Shown here: positions 34,900 to 44,155 of the stretch, in pieces
Layout: each line of letters begins with the position of its first letter
Numbering within the stretch: the stretch's first letter is position 1
Translations under genes and position numbers: made by a program
Notes under the pieces: generated by a model
The model's database searches: none
What the model was told of the DNA's origin: nothing
What the model saw: only the letters and a program-made list of their open reading frames with translations
Source of the DNA: Nitrososphaerota archaeon
GTDB lineage: Archaea; Thermoproteota; Nitrososphaeria; Nitrososphaerales; Nitrosopumilaceae
Direction: 5' to 3'
Assembly: GCA_028867275.1 (NCBI GenBank)
Contig: JAGWGU010000004.1
Location: 1 to 55,546, forward strand
DNA length: 55,546 bases

Positions 34900-36312
34900 A
34901 TGTCAAAGACTTTGTTTGAGAAAATTTGGGATTCTCATATTGTGGTGGAAGAAAATGGTAGATCACTACTCTATGTTGACAGACATCTTATTCATGAAGT
35001 TACATCTCCGCAAGCCTTTGATGGTTTACGTCTCAATGGGAGAAAAGTGAGACGTACTGATCTTACATTTGCAACAATGGACCATAACGTACCAACAAGT
35101 GATAGATCGTTGCCCATCATAGATCAAACATCGTCAACACAAATCAAAACACTTGAAAGAAACTGTAAAGAATTTGGAATCACCCTATTTGATATTAACA
35201 GTCCAAATCAAGGTATAGTACATGTGATAGGCCCTGAATTGGGAATAACACTTCCAGGAACAACTATTGTTTGTGGTGATAGTCATACTTCTACACATGG
35301 TGCTTTTGGCTCACTTGCCTTTGGAATAGGCACAAGTGATGTAGAACATGTCTTGGCAACTCAATGCATAATGATGGAGAAACCAAAAACTTTTGAAATC
35401 AATATTCAAGGAAAAAGGAAAAATCCTCATGCAGTAACTGCAAAGGATATCATTCTATCACTTATTAAAAAAATTGGTACTGCTGGAGGAACAGGAACCG
35501 TAATTGAATATCGTGGAGACACCATATCTGAATTGACAATGGAACAGAGAATGACTATATGCAACATGTCCATTGAGGCAGGAGCACGAGCTGGATTGAT
35601 TGCCCCTGATGAAAAAACATACCAATATCTTCGCGGAAGAAAATACACGCCAAAAAATTATGATGAATATGTAAATCTCTGGCGTGAAAATCTAAAAACA
35701 GATAGCGGGGCAAAATTTGATAAATCTTTTACATTTAGTGCAGAAAACATTGCACCACAAGTGAGCTGGGGGACTAATCCTGCCATGACAACTGACGTCA
35801 CTGGGAATGTTCCATTTCCAGATGAATATGGAAAAGGAAATCCTGAGGAAGAAAAAGGCGCTACAAAAGCATTACAATACATGGATCTCAAGCCTGGCAT
35901 GGCAATTACAGATATTGTGATTGATAGGGTGTTCATTGGATCATGTACAAATTCTAGATTGGAAGATTTGATGGAAGCGGCAAGAGTTGTAAAAGGGAAA
36001 AAGGTCTCAGCCCGAGTGAGAGCAATGGTGGTTCCTGGTTCACAACTTGTAAAGAAAAATGCAGAAGAACTAGGTCTTGATAAAATATTCAAAGATGCTG
36101 GATTTGAATGGAGAGAATCTGGATGTAGTATGTGTCTTGGCATGAATCCTGATATCTTGGCAGCAGGAGAAAGATGTGCAAGTACTTCAAACAGAAATTT
36201 TGAGGGAAGACAAGGTACTGGAGGACGGACCCATCTTGTAAGCCCTGTCATGGCTGCCGCTGCTGCAATACATGGACATTTTGTAGATGTAAGGGAATTG
36301 GATTTGAACTAG
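34900..36312 (+). CDS. leuC: 3-isopropylmalate dehydratase large subunit, bacterial type
   Basis: Isomerises 2-isopropylmalate to 3-isopropylmalate in leucine synthesis. 470 residues with N-terminal [12 protein letters not shown] and SPQAFDGLR, and the cluster motifs [10 protein letters not shown] and [12 protein letters not shown]. This is the long bacterial form, distinct from the 424-residue archaeal form just upstream. It has its own AT-rich leader and is followed by leuD after one base. Confidence 0.95.
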   Translation: MSKTLFEKIWDSHIVVEENGRSLLYVDRHLIHEVTSPQAFDGLRLNGRKVRRTDLTFATMDHNVPTSDRSLPIIDQTSSTQIKTLERNCKEFGITLFDINSPNQGIVHVIGPELGITLPGTTIVCGDSHTSTHGAFGSLAFGIGTSDVEHVLATQCIMMEKPKTFEINIQGKRKNPHAVTAKDIILSLIKKIGTAGGTGTVIEYRGDTISELTMEQRMTICNMSIEAGARAGLIAPDEKTYQYLRGRKYTPKNYDEYVNLWRENLKTDSGAKFDKSFTFSAENIAPQVSWGTNPAMTTDVTGNVPFPDEYGKGNPEEEKGATKALQYMDLKPGMAITDIVIDRVFIGSCTNSRLEDLMEAARVVKGKKVSARVRAMVVPGSQLVKKNAEELGLDKIFKDAGFEWRESGCSMCLGMNPDILAAGERCASTSNRNFEGRQGTGGRTHLVSPVMAAAAAIHGHFVDVRELDLN

Positions 36313-36313
36313 A

Positions 36314-36886
36314 ATGGAGCCATTCAAAAAAATAAAAAGCATAGCTACGCCACTTGACAAGGTAAATGTTGATACTGATCAGATAGTGCCAAAACAATTT
36401 CTAAAACTAATCCAAAGAACTGGCTTTGGCCAATACTTGTTTTATGACTGGAGATATGAAAAAGGAGGTCTCCCAAGAAAAGATTTTGTCTTAAATGATC
36501 CTGCATACGGACATTCTAGGATTTTGCTTGCCAGAGATAACTTTGGGTGTGGCTCTAGTCGAGAACATGCAGTGTGGGCACTTGATGACTATGGTTTTAA
36601 GGTGATAATCTCCACCTCTTTTGCAGACATATTCTACAATAACTGTTTCAAAAATGGGATATTGCCAATACGCGTTTCAGATGAAATACTAGAAAAATTA
36701 TTTTCAACAAAATCTGAAATTGAGGTAGATCTTGAAACTCAATCCATCAAGGCAGACAATGTTTCTATTTCATTTCAAATAGAACCGCATTGGAAGAAGA
36801 TCTTGCTTGAGGGCTTGGATGATATTGCAATGACTTTACTACATGAAGAGCAGATTGCAAGTTATGAAAAGTCTCATAAAATCTAG
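36314..36886 (+). CDS. leuD: 3-isopropylmalate dehydratase small subunit, bacterial type
   Basis: 190 residues with the motif DNFGCGSSREHAVWALDDYGFKVII and N-terminal VNVDTDQIVPKQFLK, the bacterial LeuD form. It follows leuC after one base. Its 3' end overlaps the convergent nucleotidyltransferase gene by 4 nt. Confidence 0.95.
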   Translation: MEPFKKIKSIATPLDKVNVDTDQIVPKQFLKLIQRTGFGQYLFYDWRYEKGGLPRKDFVLNDPAYGHSRILLARDNFGCGSSREHAVWALDDYGFKVIISTSFADIFYNNCFKNGILPIRVSDEILEKLFSTKSEIEVDLETQSIKADNVSISFQIEPHWKKILLEGLDDIAMTLLHEEQIASYEKSHKI

Positions 36887-37614
36887 CCAAATTTCTTTAT
36901 TATTGAATTAACCAACTCTTTGTTTCTCTCAATGCGTGTAGGTGAATCAATGTCTAACCATTGAGTTTTTCCTATGTCATATGCTGCAATACTTCCTTTC
37001 TTGGATAAGGGTTGTAAAATATCATAAGAAAGATTCAGATTCTTTTTTCTTTGTCTTTCGGTTTTGATTGTACTAATTATTTTGGAATCTATGATGTATA
37101 TTCCAAGACATTCTGCCATCTGTAGTTCAATTGTAGGCTTTTCCTTGAATTCATGAATGATTCCATTCTTTACTATCGCAAATCCTGTTTCTTCTTTTCT
37201 ATATCTTCTTACAGCTATAGTAGCATATGTCTTGGAATCCTTGTGAAATTGATACATCTTGTTTATGTCAACTGGGCACAAGTTGTCTACAAACCATAGA
37301 AGGAATTCTTTGCTTTTTCCAAGAGATGACTTTAAATGAACAAGATCTCCTCCAGTTCCACTCTGTGAATCCTGTATGAATTTTATTGGTTTTTTAAAAG
37401 AAACGTGGTTCTCAAAATATTTCTCTATTTGTTTTCCAATGCCTGCAAAATTACCTAGTATGATTATTTCATCAATGATGTCAAACTTGGCAAGGTATTT
37501 GACAATGTAATAAACAAGTGGTCGCCCCTGGACTGGAATCATTGCTTTTGGAATATAATCTGTAAATGGCCTCCCGCGCGTCCCACGGCCTCCTGCCAAG
37601 ATTACAGCTTTCAA
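36883..37614 (-). CDS. Sugar-phosphate nucleotidyltransferase
   Basis: 243 residues with the N-terminal signature ILAGGRGTRGRPFTDYIPKAMIPVQGRP of NTP-transferase enzymes (glucose-1-phosphate thymidylyl- or uridylyl- or mannose-1-phosphate guanylyltransferase). The fold is complete with FVDNLCPVD (metal site) and FKEKPTIELQ. It lacks the C-terminal hexapeptide repeats of longer relatives. It begins 2 nt after the uS9 stop and so is in the ribosomal-protein operon, an unusual partner. The sugar is not readable. Confidence 0.88.
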   Translation of the reverse strand: MKAVILAGGRGTRGRPFTDYIPKAMIPVQGRPLVYYIVKYLAKFDIIDEIIILGNFAGIGKQIEKYFENHVSFKKPIKFIQDSQSGTGGDLVHLKSSLGKSKEFLLWFVDNLCPVDINKMYQFHKDSKTYATIAVRRYRKEETGFAIVKNGIIHEFKEKPTIELQMAECLGIYIIDSKIISTIKTERQRKKNLNLSYDILQPLSKKGSIAAYDIGKTQWLDIDSPTRIERNKELVNSIIKKFG

Positions 37615-37616
37615 TG

Positions 37617-38060
37617 CTATCTATATGATTTCTGTTTTCTTCTTCTAGCACCAGGACCGCCAAATTTCTTGGGTTCCTTTCTTCTGTCATCGCCACTTAG
37701 CAAGTGCTTGTCATATTCGCTTAATCGTTTTCTTAGGTCTTCTCTTATCGTTCTTGTGAGTGGATGATCTTTTGGTTCTTTTCTGGATTTGGTCCAGCCT
37801 GTCATTGCTCTTGACATTGCAATTGCACTAGCATACGACTGTCCTACAAAACCTCCTCCTCTGACCTTGACTGAGAGATCTATCTTATTTCTGAGATCTC
37901 CTGCAATTTCTAGAGGACCTAACATGATTTCTCGTGCTACCTCTTGCTGCACCATTTCTACTGGAATATTGTTAATTCTTACACGACCTACTCCTTTTGT
38001 AATGAATGCATGTGCACGTGCAGTCTTTCTGGATGCATAATAGCTTTCTAACTTTACCAT
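37617..38060 (-). CDS. rps9: Ribosomal protein uS9
   Basis: Small-subunit protein whose C-terminal tail touches P-site tRNA; it ends in the family's hallmark basic tail with KSYR. Signatures include YYASRKTARAHAFI and RGGGFVGQSYASAIAMSRA. ATG 38060, overlapping the uL13 stop as TAATG, is preferred over GTG 38072. Part of the eL18-uL13-uS9 operon. Confidence 0.96.
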   Translation of the reverse strand: MVKLESYYASRKTARAHAFITKGVGRVRINNIPVEMVQQEVAREIMLGPLEIAGDLRNKIDLSVKVRGGGFVGQSYASAIAMSRAMTGWTKSRKEPKDHPLTRTIREDLRKRLSEYDKHLLSGDDRRKEPKKFGGPGARRRKQKSYR

Positions 38061-38539
38061 TATTCGTGCCACCCAACCATTTTGCCTAATTCTCCCAAAG
38101 TTGTATAATATGGAGAAGGTCTTCTAATTTTAGCATCATCAAATTGTGTTGTTTTCTTTGATCTTAATTCATTTGGTACTCCGAGATACGCTCTTAATCT
38201 TTTCAAAGATGTTTTGCCTGATGGTTTGTTCTTTGGTAACATTCCTCGTACCATTCTACTTATCATGGTGTCTGGTCTACGGGGGTGGAATGGACCAAAT
38301 TTAGGATTGTTGATACTTGCAATCTCCAAGAATTTTCTATATTCTTCAATGATTAATTTTCTGTCTCCTGAAAGCATGATGTTCTCAGCATTGACAATTG
38401 ATACTCTATTTCCTTTTATGAGTAATTTTGCGACATGAGAGCAAAGTCTACCAGCTATCATGTTTGTTCCATCTACTATGATTGTCTGTGGTGCCGCATT
38501 CTTCTCTGATGGTTTTACTTCAGTAACTTGTTTAACCAA
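38060..38539 (-). CDS. rpl13: Ribosomal protein uL13
   Basis: Large-subunit protein of about 159 residues with an N-terminal extension (TEVKPSEKNAAPQ) before the core IIVDGTNMIAGRL..VAKLL. FHPRRPDTMISRMVRGMLP is characteristic. Its start overlaps eL18 by 8 nt, and its end overlaps uS9. Confidence 0.96.
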   Translation of the reverse strand: MVKQVTEVKPSEKNAAPQTIIVDGTNMIAGRLCSHVAKLLIKGNRVSIVNAENIMLSGDRKLIIEEYRKFLEIASINNPKFGPFHPRRPDTMISRMVRGMLPKNKPSGKTSLKRLRAYLGVPNELRSKKTTQFDDAKIRRPSPYYTTLGELGKMVGWHE

Positions 38540-38879
38540 TTATTTTCACTCCTTTTCCAGTTGGATGGTTCTTGATAATCTGAGATATGTCTAATAATTT
38601 TCCACCTGACTCGGTTATTTTTTTTGCTCCAGTGGTTGATATTGAAAATGAACATAGTGTTATTTTATGTGAAAGATTTCCAGTTCCTAAAACTTTGCCT
38701 GGTACAATTACGACATCATTATCTGCAACAAATTTGTCCAACTGACCCAAATTTATTGTTCTTTTTGCTCTGGTTGGTTTTAAAGCTAGATCTGCTAATC
38801 TTTCCCATATTGGGGCATTGTTCTTCTTTGAAGCACCACGTAAGGCCTTCACCATTTGAATAACAATCTGATTAGTCAT
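38532..38879 (-). CDS. rpl18e: Ribosomal protein eL18
   Basis: 115 residues of the archaeal/eukaryotic L18e family: core NLGQLDKFVADNDVVIVPGKVLGTGNL and a C-terminal G-K-G-V-K motif. It precedes uL13 and follows rpoD in the conserved archaeal order. Confidence 0.96.
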   Translation of the reverse strand: MTNQIVIQMVKALRGASKKNNAPIWERLADLALKPTRAKRTINLGQLDKFVADNDVVIVPGKVLGTGNLSHKITLCSFSISTTGAKKITESGGKLLDISQIIKNHPTGKGVKIIG

Positions 38880-38919
38880 GTGTAATAATGCCCAATTTTA
38901 CCCAAATATAATATATGCT

Positions 38920-39555
38920 TCAACCGAGCGTGGCTACATTCTTTTGGAATTCGCCTAATCTTTTTTCAAGTTCTTCAATGGATGCACGCAGAACTTCTTT
39001 TGGCGTGAGGCTACCTGTAGTTTCTATGGTCAAAACGTGTTCGTCAGGGTTGTTTGTAGATGTAAGAGCTGAAACTGTGGCAGAATTCCACTTGGCATGA
39101 TCGCTACCTCTGCCTAGTCTAGCATAAGCCTCCACTTTTAATTTCTGATTTGGAGCTAGTGCAACAATTGGAATGTTAGGGCTAACTGGTTTTACGACTT
39201 CATCCTCTGAACTAATCTCTGATGAAGTGATAGTACGAGTTGTATCTGAATTACCTGAATCTAGCATGAGTAATACTCTGCATCGACTACAGCCAAGTTC
39301 ACTGTGGCAATCACACGCAGATGGCTCCACAAATCTTTCAAGATCTGTTCTAAGTGGCATCATGGCAAGTCTATGGGCTACTCCCTCATCAGGCAAAACT
39401 GAGGAATTTTCAATAATTATGACATCATCAACTGCAAATGTGGGAATTCCTGCCAAGCAAATTCGTCTTAGTGCGTTGGCATATTGTACAGGTATGCCCT
39501 TTAATTTAACAACCATACTGTTACCACTTTCCTGAACAATCTCTAAAGAAGTCAA
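38920..39555 (-). CDS. rpoD: RNA polymerase subunit D (Rpo3)
   Basis: Homologue of bacterial alpha and eukaryotic Rpb3, needed to assemble RNA polymerase with subunit L. 211 residues. The N-terminal part (VKLKGIPVQYANALRRICLAGIPTFA) is typical. The middle carries four cysteines (SACDCHSELGCSRC), the ferredoxin-like cluster site kept in some archaeal Rpo3. Whether a cluster forms is uncertain. It is divergent from SBDS. Confidence 0.95.
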   Translation of the reverse strand: MTSLEIVQESGNSMVVKLKGIPVQYANALRRICLAGIPTFAVDDVIIIENSSVLPDEGVAHRLAMMPLRTDLERFVEPSACDCHSELGCSRCRVLLMLDSGNSDTTRTITSSEISSEDEVVKPVSPNIPIVALAPNQKLKVEAYARLGRGSDHAKWNSATVSALTSTNNPDEHVLTIETTGSLTPKEVLRASIEELEKRLGEFQKNVATLG

Positions 39556-39625
39556 ATCTTACGAAAAAGGACTGAAATTCCAAATAAAAATCTAGCGAGT
39601 TTTTCTTTATAGATAAATACTGAGC

Positions 39626-40330
39626 ATGGTTACCTCAATTATGGATACTAAAGTGACAATTGTAAGATTCTCAGTAGAAGGCGAAAAATTTGAGATATTA
39701 GTAAAGCCAGATCCTGCATTGGAGTTCAAGTTGGGTAAGCGTAAAGACATATCGGGTGTCTTGATTTCAGAGGAGATTTACTCTGATTCCAATAAAGGTA
39801 CTAGGGCATCTACAGAGAAACTCATGAAGGCATTCAAAACCACTGATGCTAACGCAGTTGCTACTATAATGCTTCAGAAAGGAGATCTAAATCTTACAAC
39901 AGATCAGAGAAGAAAAATGGTATCTGAGAAACGTAAGCAGATAGTAGACTTTATCTCCAAAACATATGTTGATCCAAGATCACATCTTCCACATCCTCCG
40001 CTTAGAATAGAACAAGCCATGGATGATGCAAGAGTGTCAGTTGATCCTTTCAGAAATACTGATGAACAGATCAAAGAAATAATTGAACAGCTTCGTTCTA
40101 TAATTCCGTTAAAGTCTGAAAACATGCTTCTTGAAATTGTGGTACCAGCACAATTTGCGGCTCAATCTTATTCTGTCTTAAAGTCATTTGGAACTTTGAA
40201 AAAAGAAGAATGGCAAGCAAATGGCGCACTCAAAGTAATACTAGATATACCGGCGGCGGCAAGGGCAAATGTAATGGATAGGTTAGGTTCTGTAACTAAA
40301 GGTACTGCTTCTATTGAGGTTGCAAAATGA
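39626..40330 (+). CDS. sdo1: SBDS-family ribosome maturation protein (Sdo1)
   Basis: 234 residues with the SBDS three-domain layout: N-terminal FEILVKPDPALEFKLG, central helices (TTDQRRKMVSEKRKQIVDFI, SHLPHPPLRIEQAMDDA) and a C-terminal alpha/beta domain. It helps release anti-association factors from the large subunit. It heads the exosome operon with a 4-nt overlap to rrp4, the usual archaeal arrangement. ATG 39626 or the in-frame ATG at 39641 may be used. Confidence 0.95.
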   Translation: MVTSIMDTKVTIVRFSVEGEKFEILVKPDPALEFKLGKRKDISGVLISEEIYSDSNKGTRASTEKLMKAFKTTDANAVATIMLQKGDLNLTTDQRRKMVSEKRKQIVDFISKTYVDPRSHLPHPPLRIEQAMDDARVSVDPFRNTDEQIKEIIEQLRSIIPLKSENMLLEIVVPAQFAAQSYSVLKSFGTLKKEEWQANGALKVILDIPAAARANVMDRLGSVTKGTASIEVAK

Positions 40331-41031
40331 TGGATGTAAAAAGAAGATACGTTATTCCAGGCGATGTAATCGCAACTGGACCTTTGAGACCTGAGCAAAA
40401 TGTGTATCAAGATGGTGATAGGATGATTTCAACATGTGTTGGAATATCAGAGATTTTTGAAAATTCGGTTAAAGTAATTCCTCTCACTGGGGGGTATATG
40501 CCAAAGACAAATGATTTGGTCATTGGCAAAGTGATTGGAACTTCGCCGCTCTCTTGGGAGTTTGATATTAATTCGTGTTTTGTTGGATTCTTGCCTGCAC
40601 AAGATGTTTTTGGCAGAGACTATTCTCCTACAAAAGATGAACTAAGACAGAGATTGGATATTGGCGATTTGGTTGCAACTAGAATTGCTAATTTTGATAG
40701 ATCAAGAGATCCTCTTCTGACAGTACAAGATAGAGATCTTGGTAAAATTGAAGCAGGTGAGCTGGTAGAGATATCTCCAAGCAAAGTGCCTAGATTGATA
40801 GGTAAACGTGGTTCTATGATCCAAACAATAGAGATGGCTACTAAAGCAATTATAACAATAGGTCAAAATGGGTGGATAGTAATATCGTGTGAGGATTCCG
40901 AGGGATTATTAAAGGCAGTAGAAGCAGTGAAAATGATTGATGCCCTTGCGCATACGCCAAATTTGACTGAAAGAGTCAAATCTATGCTTGGGGTACCAGA
41001 TGGTGAAAACAATGACACAATTAATGACTGA
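40327..41031 (+). CDS. rrp4: Exosome subunit Rrp4
   Basis: RNA-binding cap of the archaeal exosome: an N-terminal domain (VIPGDVIATGPLRPE), an S1 domain (around residues 60-130, GDLVATRIANFDRSRDPLLTVQ) and a KH domain with the GKRG loop (PRLIGKRGSMIQTIE). 234 residues is standard. Overlaps SBDS and rrp41. Confidence 0.95.
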   Translation: MMDVKRRYVIPGDVIATGPLRPEQNVYQDGDRMISTCVGISEIFENSVKVIPLTGGYMPKTNDLVIGKVIGTSPLSWEFDINSCFVGFLPAQDVFGRDYSPTKDELRQRLDIGDLVATRIANFDRSRDPLLTVQDRDLGKIEAGELVEISPSKVPRLIGKRGSMIQTIEMATKAIITIGQNGWIVISCEDSEGLLKAVEAVKMIDALAHTPNLTERVKSMLGVPDGENNDTIND

Positions 41032-41728
41032 AGATGGAATTAGATGTGATGGAAGGAGATTAGACGAGCTTAGAAACATCTCTATTAAAGTTGGAGTACT
41101 AAAAAATGCAGACGGTTCTGCATATATTGAATTTGGAAAGAACAAGATTTTAGCAGGTGTTTTTGGTCCTAGGGATGTTCACCCAAAACACATGGCAAAT
41201 CCAGATTCTGGAATTCTTCGCTGTAGATATCACATGTCTCCTTTCTCTGTAACTGAAAGAAAAAATCCTGCCCCATCAAGAAGAGAGATTGAGATTTCCA
41301 AAGTTATCAAGGAGGCGTTGCAACCTGCTGTAATACTAAAAGACTATCCACGTACTGTAATTGATGTATTCATTGAAGTTCTTCAAGCCGATGGTGGTTC
41401 ACGATGTGCTGCACTTGATGCCGCCGCCGTTGCTCTTGCAGATGCAGGTATTCCAATGCGCGACTTGGTATCTGCTTGTGCCGCCGGTAAAGTGGCAGAC
41501 AGGATAGTGCTTGATGTCAATAATGAAGAAGATCAAGAGGGACAAGCAGACATGCCAGTGGCATTGATGCCAAATATGGGAAAAGTTACACTTTTGCAGC
41601 TTGATGGTATCCTAAAACCAGAAGAATTCAAAACATGTATGCAAACTGCGTTAGTAGGTTGTAAACGAGTTTATGAAATTCAAAGAAAGGCATTGATGGA
41701 AAAATACTTCCAAAATGGTGAGCAATAA
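41012..41728 (+). CDS. rrp41: Exosome catalytic subunit Rrp41
   Basis: RNase PH-type 3'-5' phosphorolytic subunit. The core has DGIRCDGRRLDELR, RCRYHMSPFS, and DGGSRCAALDAAAVALADAG. ATG 41012 and 41024 are alternatives; an extended frame opens at 40988. About 239 residues. Overlaps the end of rrp4 by 20 nt and is followed by rrp42 after 2 nt. Confidence 0.95.
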   Translation: MTQLMTEDGIRCDGRRLDELRNISIKVGVLKNADGSAYIEFGKNKILAGVFGPRDVHPKHMANPDSGILRCRYHMSPFSVTERKNPAPSRREIEISKVIKEALQPAVILKDYPRTVIDVFIEVLQADGGSRCAALDAAAVALADAGIPMRDLVSACAAGKVADRIVLDVNNEEDQEGQADMPVALMPNMGKVTLLQLDGILKPEEFKTCMQTALVGCKRVYEIQRKALMEKYFQNGEQ

Positions 41729-41730
41729 AA

Positions 41731-42534
41731 TTGAATTCTCAAATACTAGATCAACTAAAACGAGATAAAATTCTTGATCTCCTCAAAACAGGAAAAAGAA
41801 TTGATGGGAGAGCACTTGATGAACAAAGACCGCTAATTATTGAAACAGGAGTTATCCCAAAGGCTAATGGTTCTGCCAGAGTAAAATTAGGAAATACTGA
41901 AGTTATAACCGGTGTGAAGATACAACCAGACAAACCATTTCCAGATCTTGGAGATAAGGGAATTCTTATCTGTACAGCAGAGATTCTGCCCTTGGCAGAT
42001 CCAAATGCAGAGCCGGGACCACCAAATGAAGAGGTCATAGAACTTGCAAGAGTTGTTGATAGGGGAATAAGAGAGACTGAAATGATTGATTTACATCAAC
42101 TTGTTCTAATTGAGGACAAGTCTGTCATTGGAATGTTCATTGATAGCAGTGTGATAGATTCTGGTGGAAATCTGTTTGATGCATGTTCTTATGCATCTGT
42201 AGCTGGAATACTCTCCTGTACCGTTCCAAAATATGAGATAAAAGATGAAGCACCTGTTCTTGTAGAAGGAGTAACATCCAAGCCTCCGATAAAGACACTA
42301 CCTGTGTCTGTTACCATGGCAAGGATTGGTGACTATGTCATAGTTGATCCAAGCAAAGATGAAGAATCCTGTATGGATGCAAGAATTACAATTACGACAA
42401 ATTCTGATGGTAACATTTGTGCTGTACAAAAGGGTGGAAGTGATGGATTTACTGCTGAACAACTTTTACAATGCACTGAACTGGCACTTGTTGTAGGAAG
42501 AAAAATAAGGAAGCAATTTGAGCAGTTGATGTAA
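41731..42534 (+). CDS. rrp42: Exosome subunit Rrp42
   Basis: Non-catalytic RNase PH-like partner that alternates with Rrp41 in the hexameric ring. 267 residues with GKRIDGRALDEQRPL and DLGDKGILICTAEILPL. TTG start. The next gene (eL43) starts after one base. Confidence 0.95.
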   Translation: MNSQILDQLKRDKILDLLKTGKRIDGRALDEQRPLIIETGVIPKANGSARVKLGNTEVITGVKIQPDKPFPDLGDKGILICTAEILPLADPNAEPGPPNEEVIELARVVDRGIRETEMIDLHQLVLIEDKSVIGMFIDSSVIDSGGNLFDACSYASVAGILSCTVPKYEIKDEAPVLVEGVTSKPPIKTLPVSVTMARIGDYVIVDPSKDEESCMDARITITTNSDGNICAVQKGGSDGFTAEQLLQCTELALVVGRKIRKQFEQLM

Positions 42535-42535
42535 G

Positions 42536-42751
42536 ATGGTAAAAGGTAAAACAGCATCACTCAAAGGACTAGGTCAGAAATATGGCCTCAAACCAAGAAA
42601 AAAATACACTTCAGTCCACAGACAACTAAAGGCACAGAGAAAATGCCCAGAATGTGGTTCTGAGAGATTTGGAAGGGAAGCCGTAGGAATTTGGGCTTGT
42701 AAGAAATGTAACTTTAAGGTTGCAGGCTTGGCATACGATGTCAAACTATAA
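42536..42751 (+). CDS. rpl37ae: Ribosomal protein eL43 (L37Ae)
   Basis: 71 residues with one zinc knuckle pair (CPEC and CKKC). The N-terminal stretch GLGQKYGLKPRKKYTSVHRQL is typical of L37Ae. It overlaps pcc1 by 14 nt. The usual archaeal RNA polymerase subunit P that often follows eL43 is not seen here. Confidence 0.94.
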   Translation: MVKGKTASLKGLGQKYGLKPRKKYTSVHRQLKAQRKCPECGSERFGREAVGIWACKKCNFKVAGLAYDVKL

Positions 42752-42980
42752 TGCCAAGATAGAAATCTCTGCAGGCAAAAAAACAAAATCAATTTTTCAC
42801 TCTATTGAAACCGATAACAAATTTTATGACGAAAACCCGACAAAAACAAATTTTTCTCTTGATGAAAAAATTACAATCATGATTGATGCACAAGAAATCT
42901 CGCACCTACGTGCTAATCTGAATTCTACATTGAGACTTGTTCAGGCAAGTAATGATTCCATCGAATCGGTAAAGATATAA
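42738..42980 (+). CDS. pcc1: KEOPS complex subunit Pcc1
   Basis: About 80 residues from ATG 42738. The signature LRANLNSTLRLVQASNDSIE at the C-terminus marks Pcc1, the dimerising subunit of the KEOPS complex for tRNA t6A synthesis. The upstream frame start at 42720 would add six residues. The order eL43-pcc1-prefoldin is common in archaea. Confidence 0.88.
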   Translation: MSNYNAKIEISAGKKTKSIFHSIETDNKFYDENPTKTNFSLDEKITIMIDAQEISHLRANLNSTLRLVQASNDSIESVKI

Positions 42981-43003
42981 ACAAAATAACAAGTCAGACA
43001 GTC

Positions 43004-43402
43004 ATGTCTGCAGGCGAACAACAACTTCCTCCATGGTTACAAGAACAGGTAGGTAGATTGCAACAATTACAACAAAACTTACAGTCTATCATGCTTCAGA
43101 AACAACATCTTGAATCAGAACATCTAGAAACTGAAAGAGCACTTGAAGTCCTGCAAAAGGCAAATGATGATGATACTGTTTACAAAACTGCAGGATCAAT
43201 CCTTGTCAAATCTACTAAATCTACGTTGGTTTCAGAATTACAAGAAAAAAAAGAACTTGCAAATACAAGACTTACAGTGTTAACCAAACAAGAAACTAGA
43301 ATAAAGGAAAACCTGAAAGAAGCTGAAACTAAAATCAGAGAGATGCTACGAGGGCCTGCTACTGCTCCGCCAGGACAACAAAAGACAGATACTCCTAAAT
43401 AA
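43004..43402 (+). CDS. pfdB: Prefoldin subunit beta
   Basis: 132-residue coiled-coil chaperone subunit: two long helices (LQQLQQNLQSIMLQKQHLE; LQEKKELANTRLTVLTKQ) around a short beta hairpin with VYKTAGSILVK. The C-terminal tail is short and Pro-rich. The partner alpha subunit is not in the window. Confidence 0.93.
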   Translation: MSAGEQQLPPWLQEQVGRLQQLQQNLQSIMLQKQHLESEHLETERALEVLQKANDDDTVYKTAGSILVKSTKSTLVSELQEKKELANTRLTVLTKQETRIKENLKEAETKIREMLRGPATAPPGQQKTDTPK

Positions 43403-43428
43403 AATATTTACAGAAACATAACTGTTTG

Positions 43429-44115
43429 ATGAAAATTGACGATCTCCGAATGGTAATTGACGAAAGGGAAAGAAAGAGTGGAATCCCTGATCTGTTAAAA
43501 CAAATTGGAGTGAAAGTGGAGATGATGAATTTGCCTGTAGGGGATTACATTGTTGCACCTGAAACCATAGTGGAAAGAAAAAGCGTTAATGATTTCATAT
43601 CATCAGTTTTTGATGGGAGGTTATTTGATCAATGCAATCGGCTAAAAGAACACTTTGAGCATCCCTCTATCATAATAGAAGGAAATGTTGACGAGATTGA
43701 CAAAATTACAGAAAACCCTCTTATATTCTATGGAGCCATGTCTTCTGTTGTGTTGGATTTCAAAATCCCTGTAATCCCAACTCCTAATGCCTCTCATACT
43801 GCTAAATTGTTGATATCCATGTGTGCAAGACAGGGGACAGTAAAAGGACCCTTTCTTAAAAAAATCAGAAAATCTGGTGATTTAAAACAACAACAATTAT
43901 CCATTTTGTGTAGTTTACCAGGTGTTGGAGAAAAACTTGCGTCACGAATGCTGGAAAAATTTGGCTCTACAAGTAATTCATTGAATGCATCATCTATTGA
44001 ATTGTCAAAAATAAATGGAATGGGAGAAGCTCGTGCCCAAAAGATACGCAAAATACTTGATGCTGAAAACAAGACTGGAAAAAAAACTGATCAAAAGACG
44101 CTGCACGATGTATGA
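43429..44115 (+). CDS. xpf: XPF/ERCC4-family structure-specific nuclease
   Basis: 228 residues. The nuclease signature GDxnERKx3D is present (GDYIVAPETIVERKSVNDF), preceded by IDERERKSGIPDLL, and the C-terminal half has tandem helix-hairpin-helix motifs (LPGVGEKLASRMLEKF; INGMGEARAQKIRKIL). No helicase domain is attached, so it resembles the short archaeal XPF that acts with PCNA. A TATA-like AAATAAAATATTTA lies about 25 nt upstream of the ATG. Confidence 0.93.
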   Translation: MKIDDLRMVIDERERKSGIPDLLKQIGVKVEMMNLPVGDYIVAPETIVERKSVNDFISSVFDGRLFDQCNRLKEHFEHPSIIIEGNVDEIDKITENPLIFYGAMSSVVLDFKIPVIPTPNASHTAKLLISMCARQGTVKGPFLKKIRKSGDLKQQQLSILCSLPGVGEKLASRMLEKFGSTSNSLNASSIELSKINGMGEARAQKIRKILDAENKTGKKTDQKTLHDV

Positions 44116-44155
44116 CACATTATTCAAATATCTCATCTTAATTCTAATCAAATAA

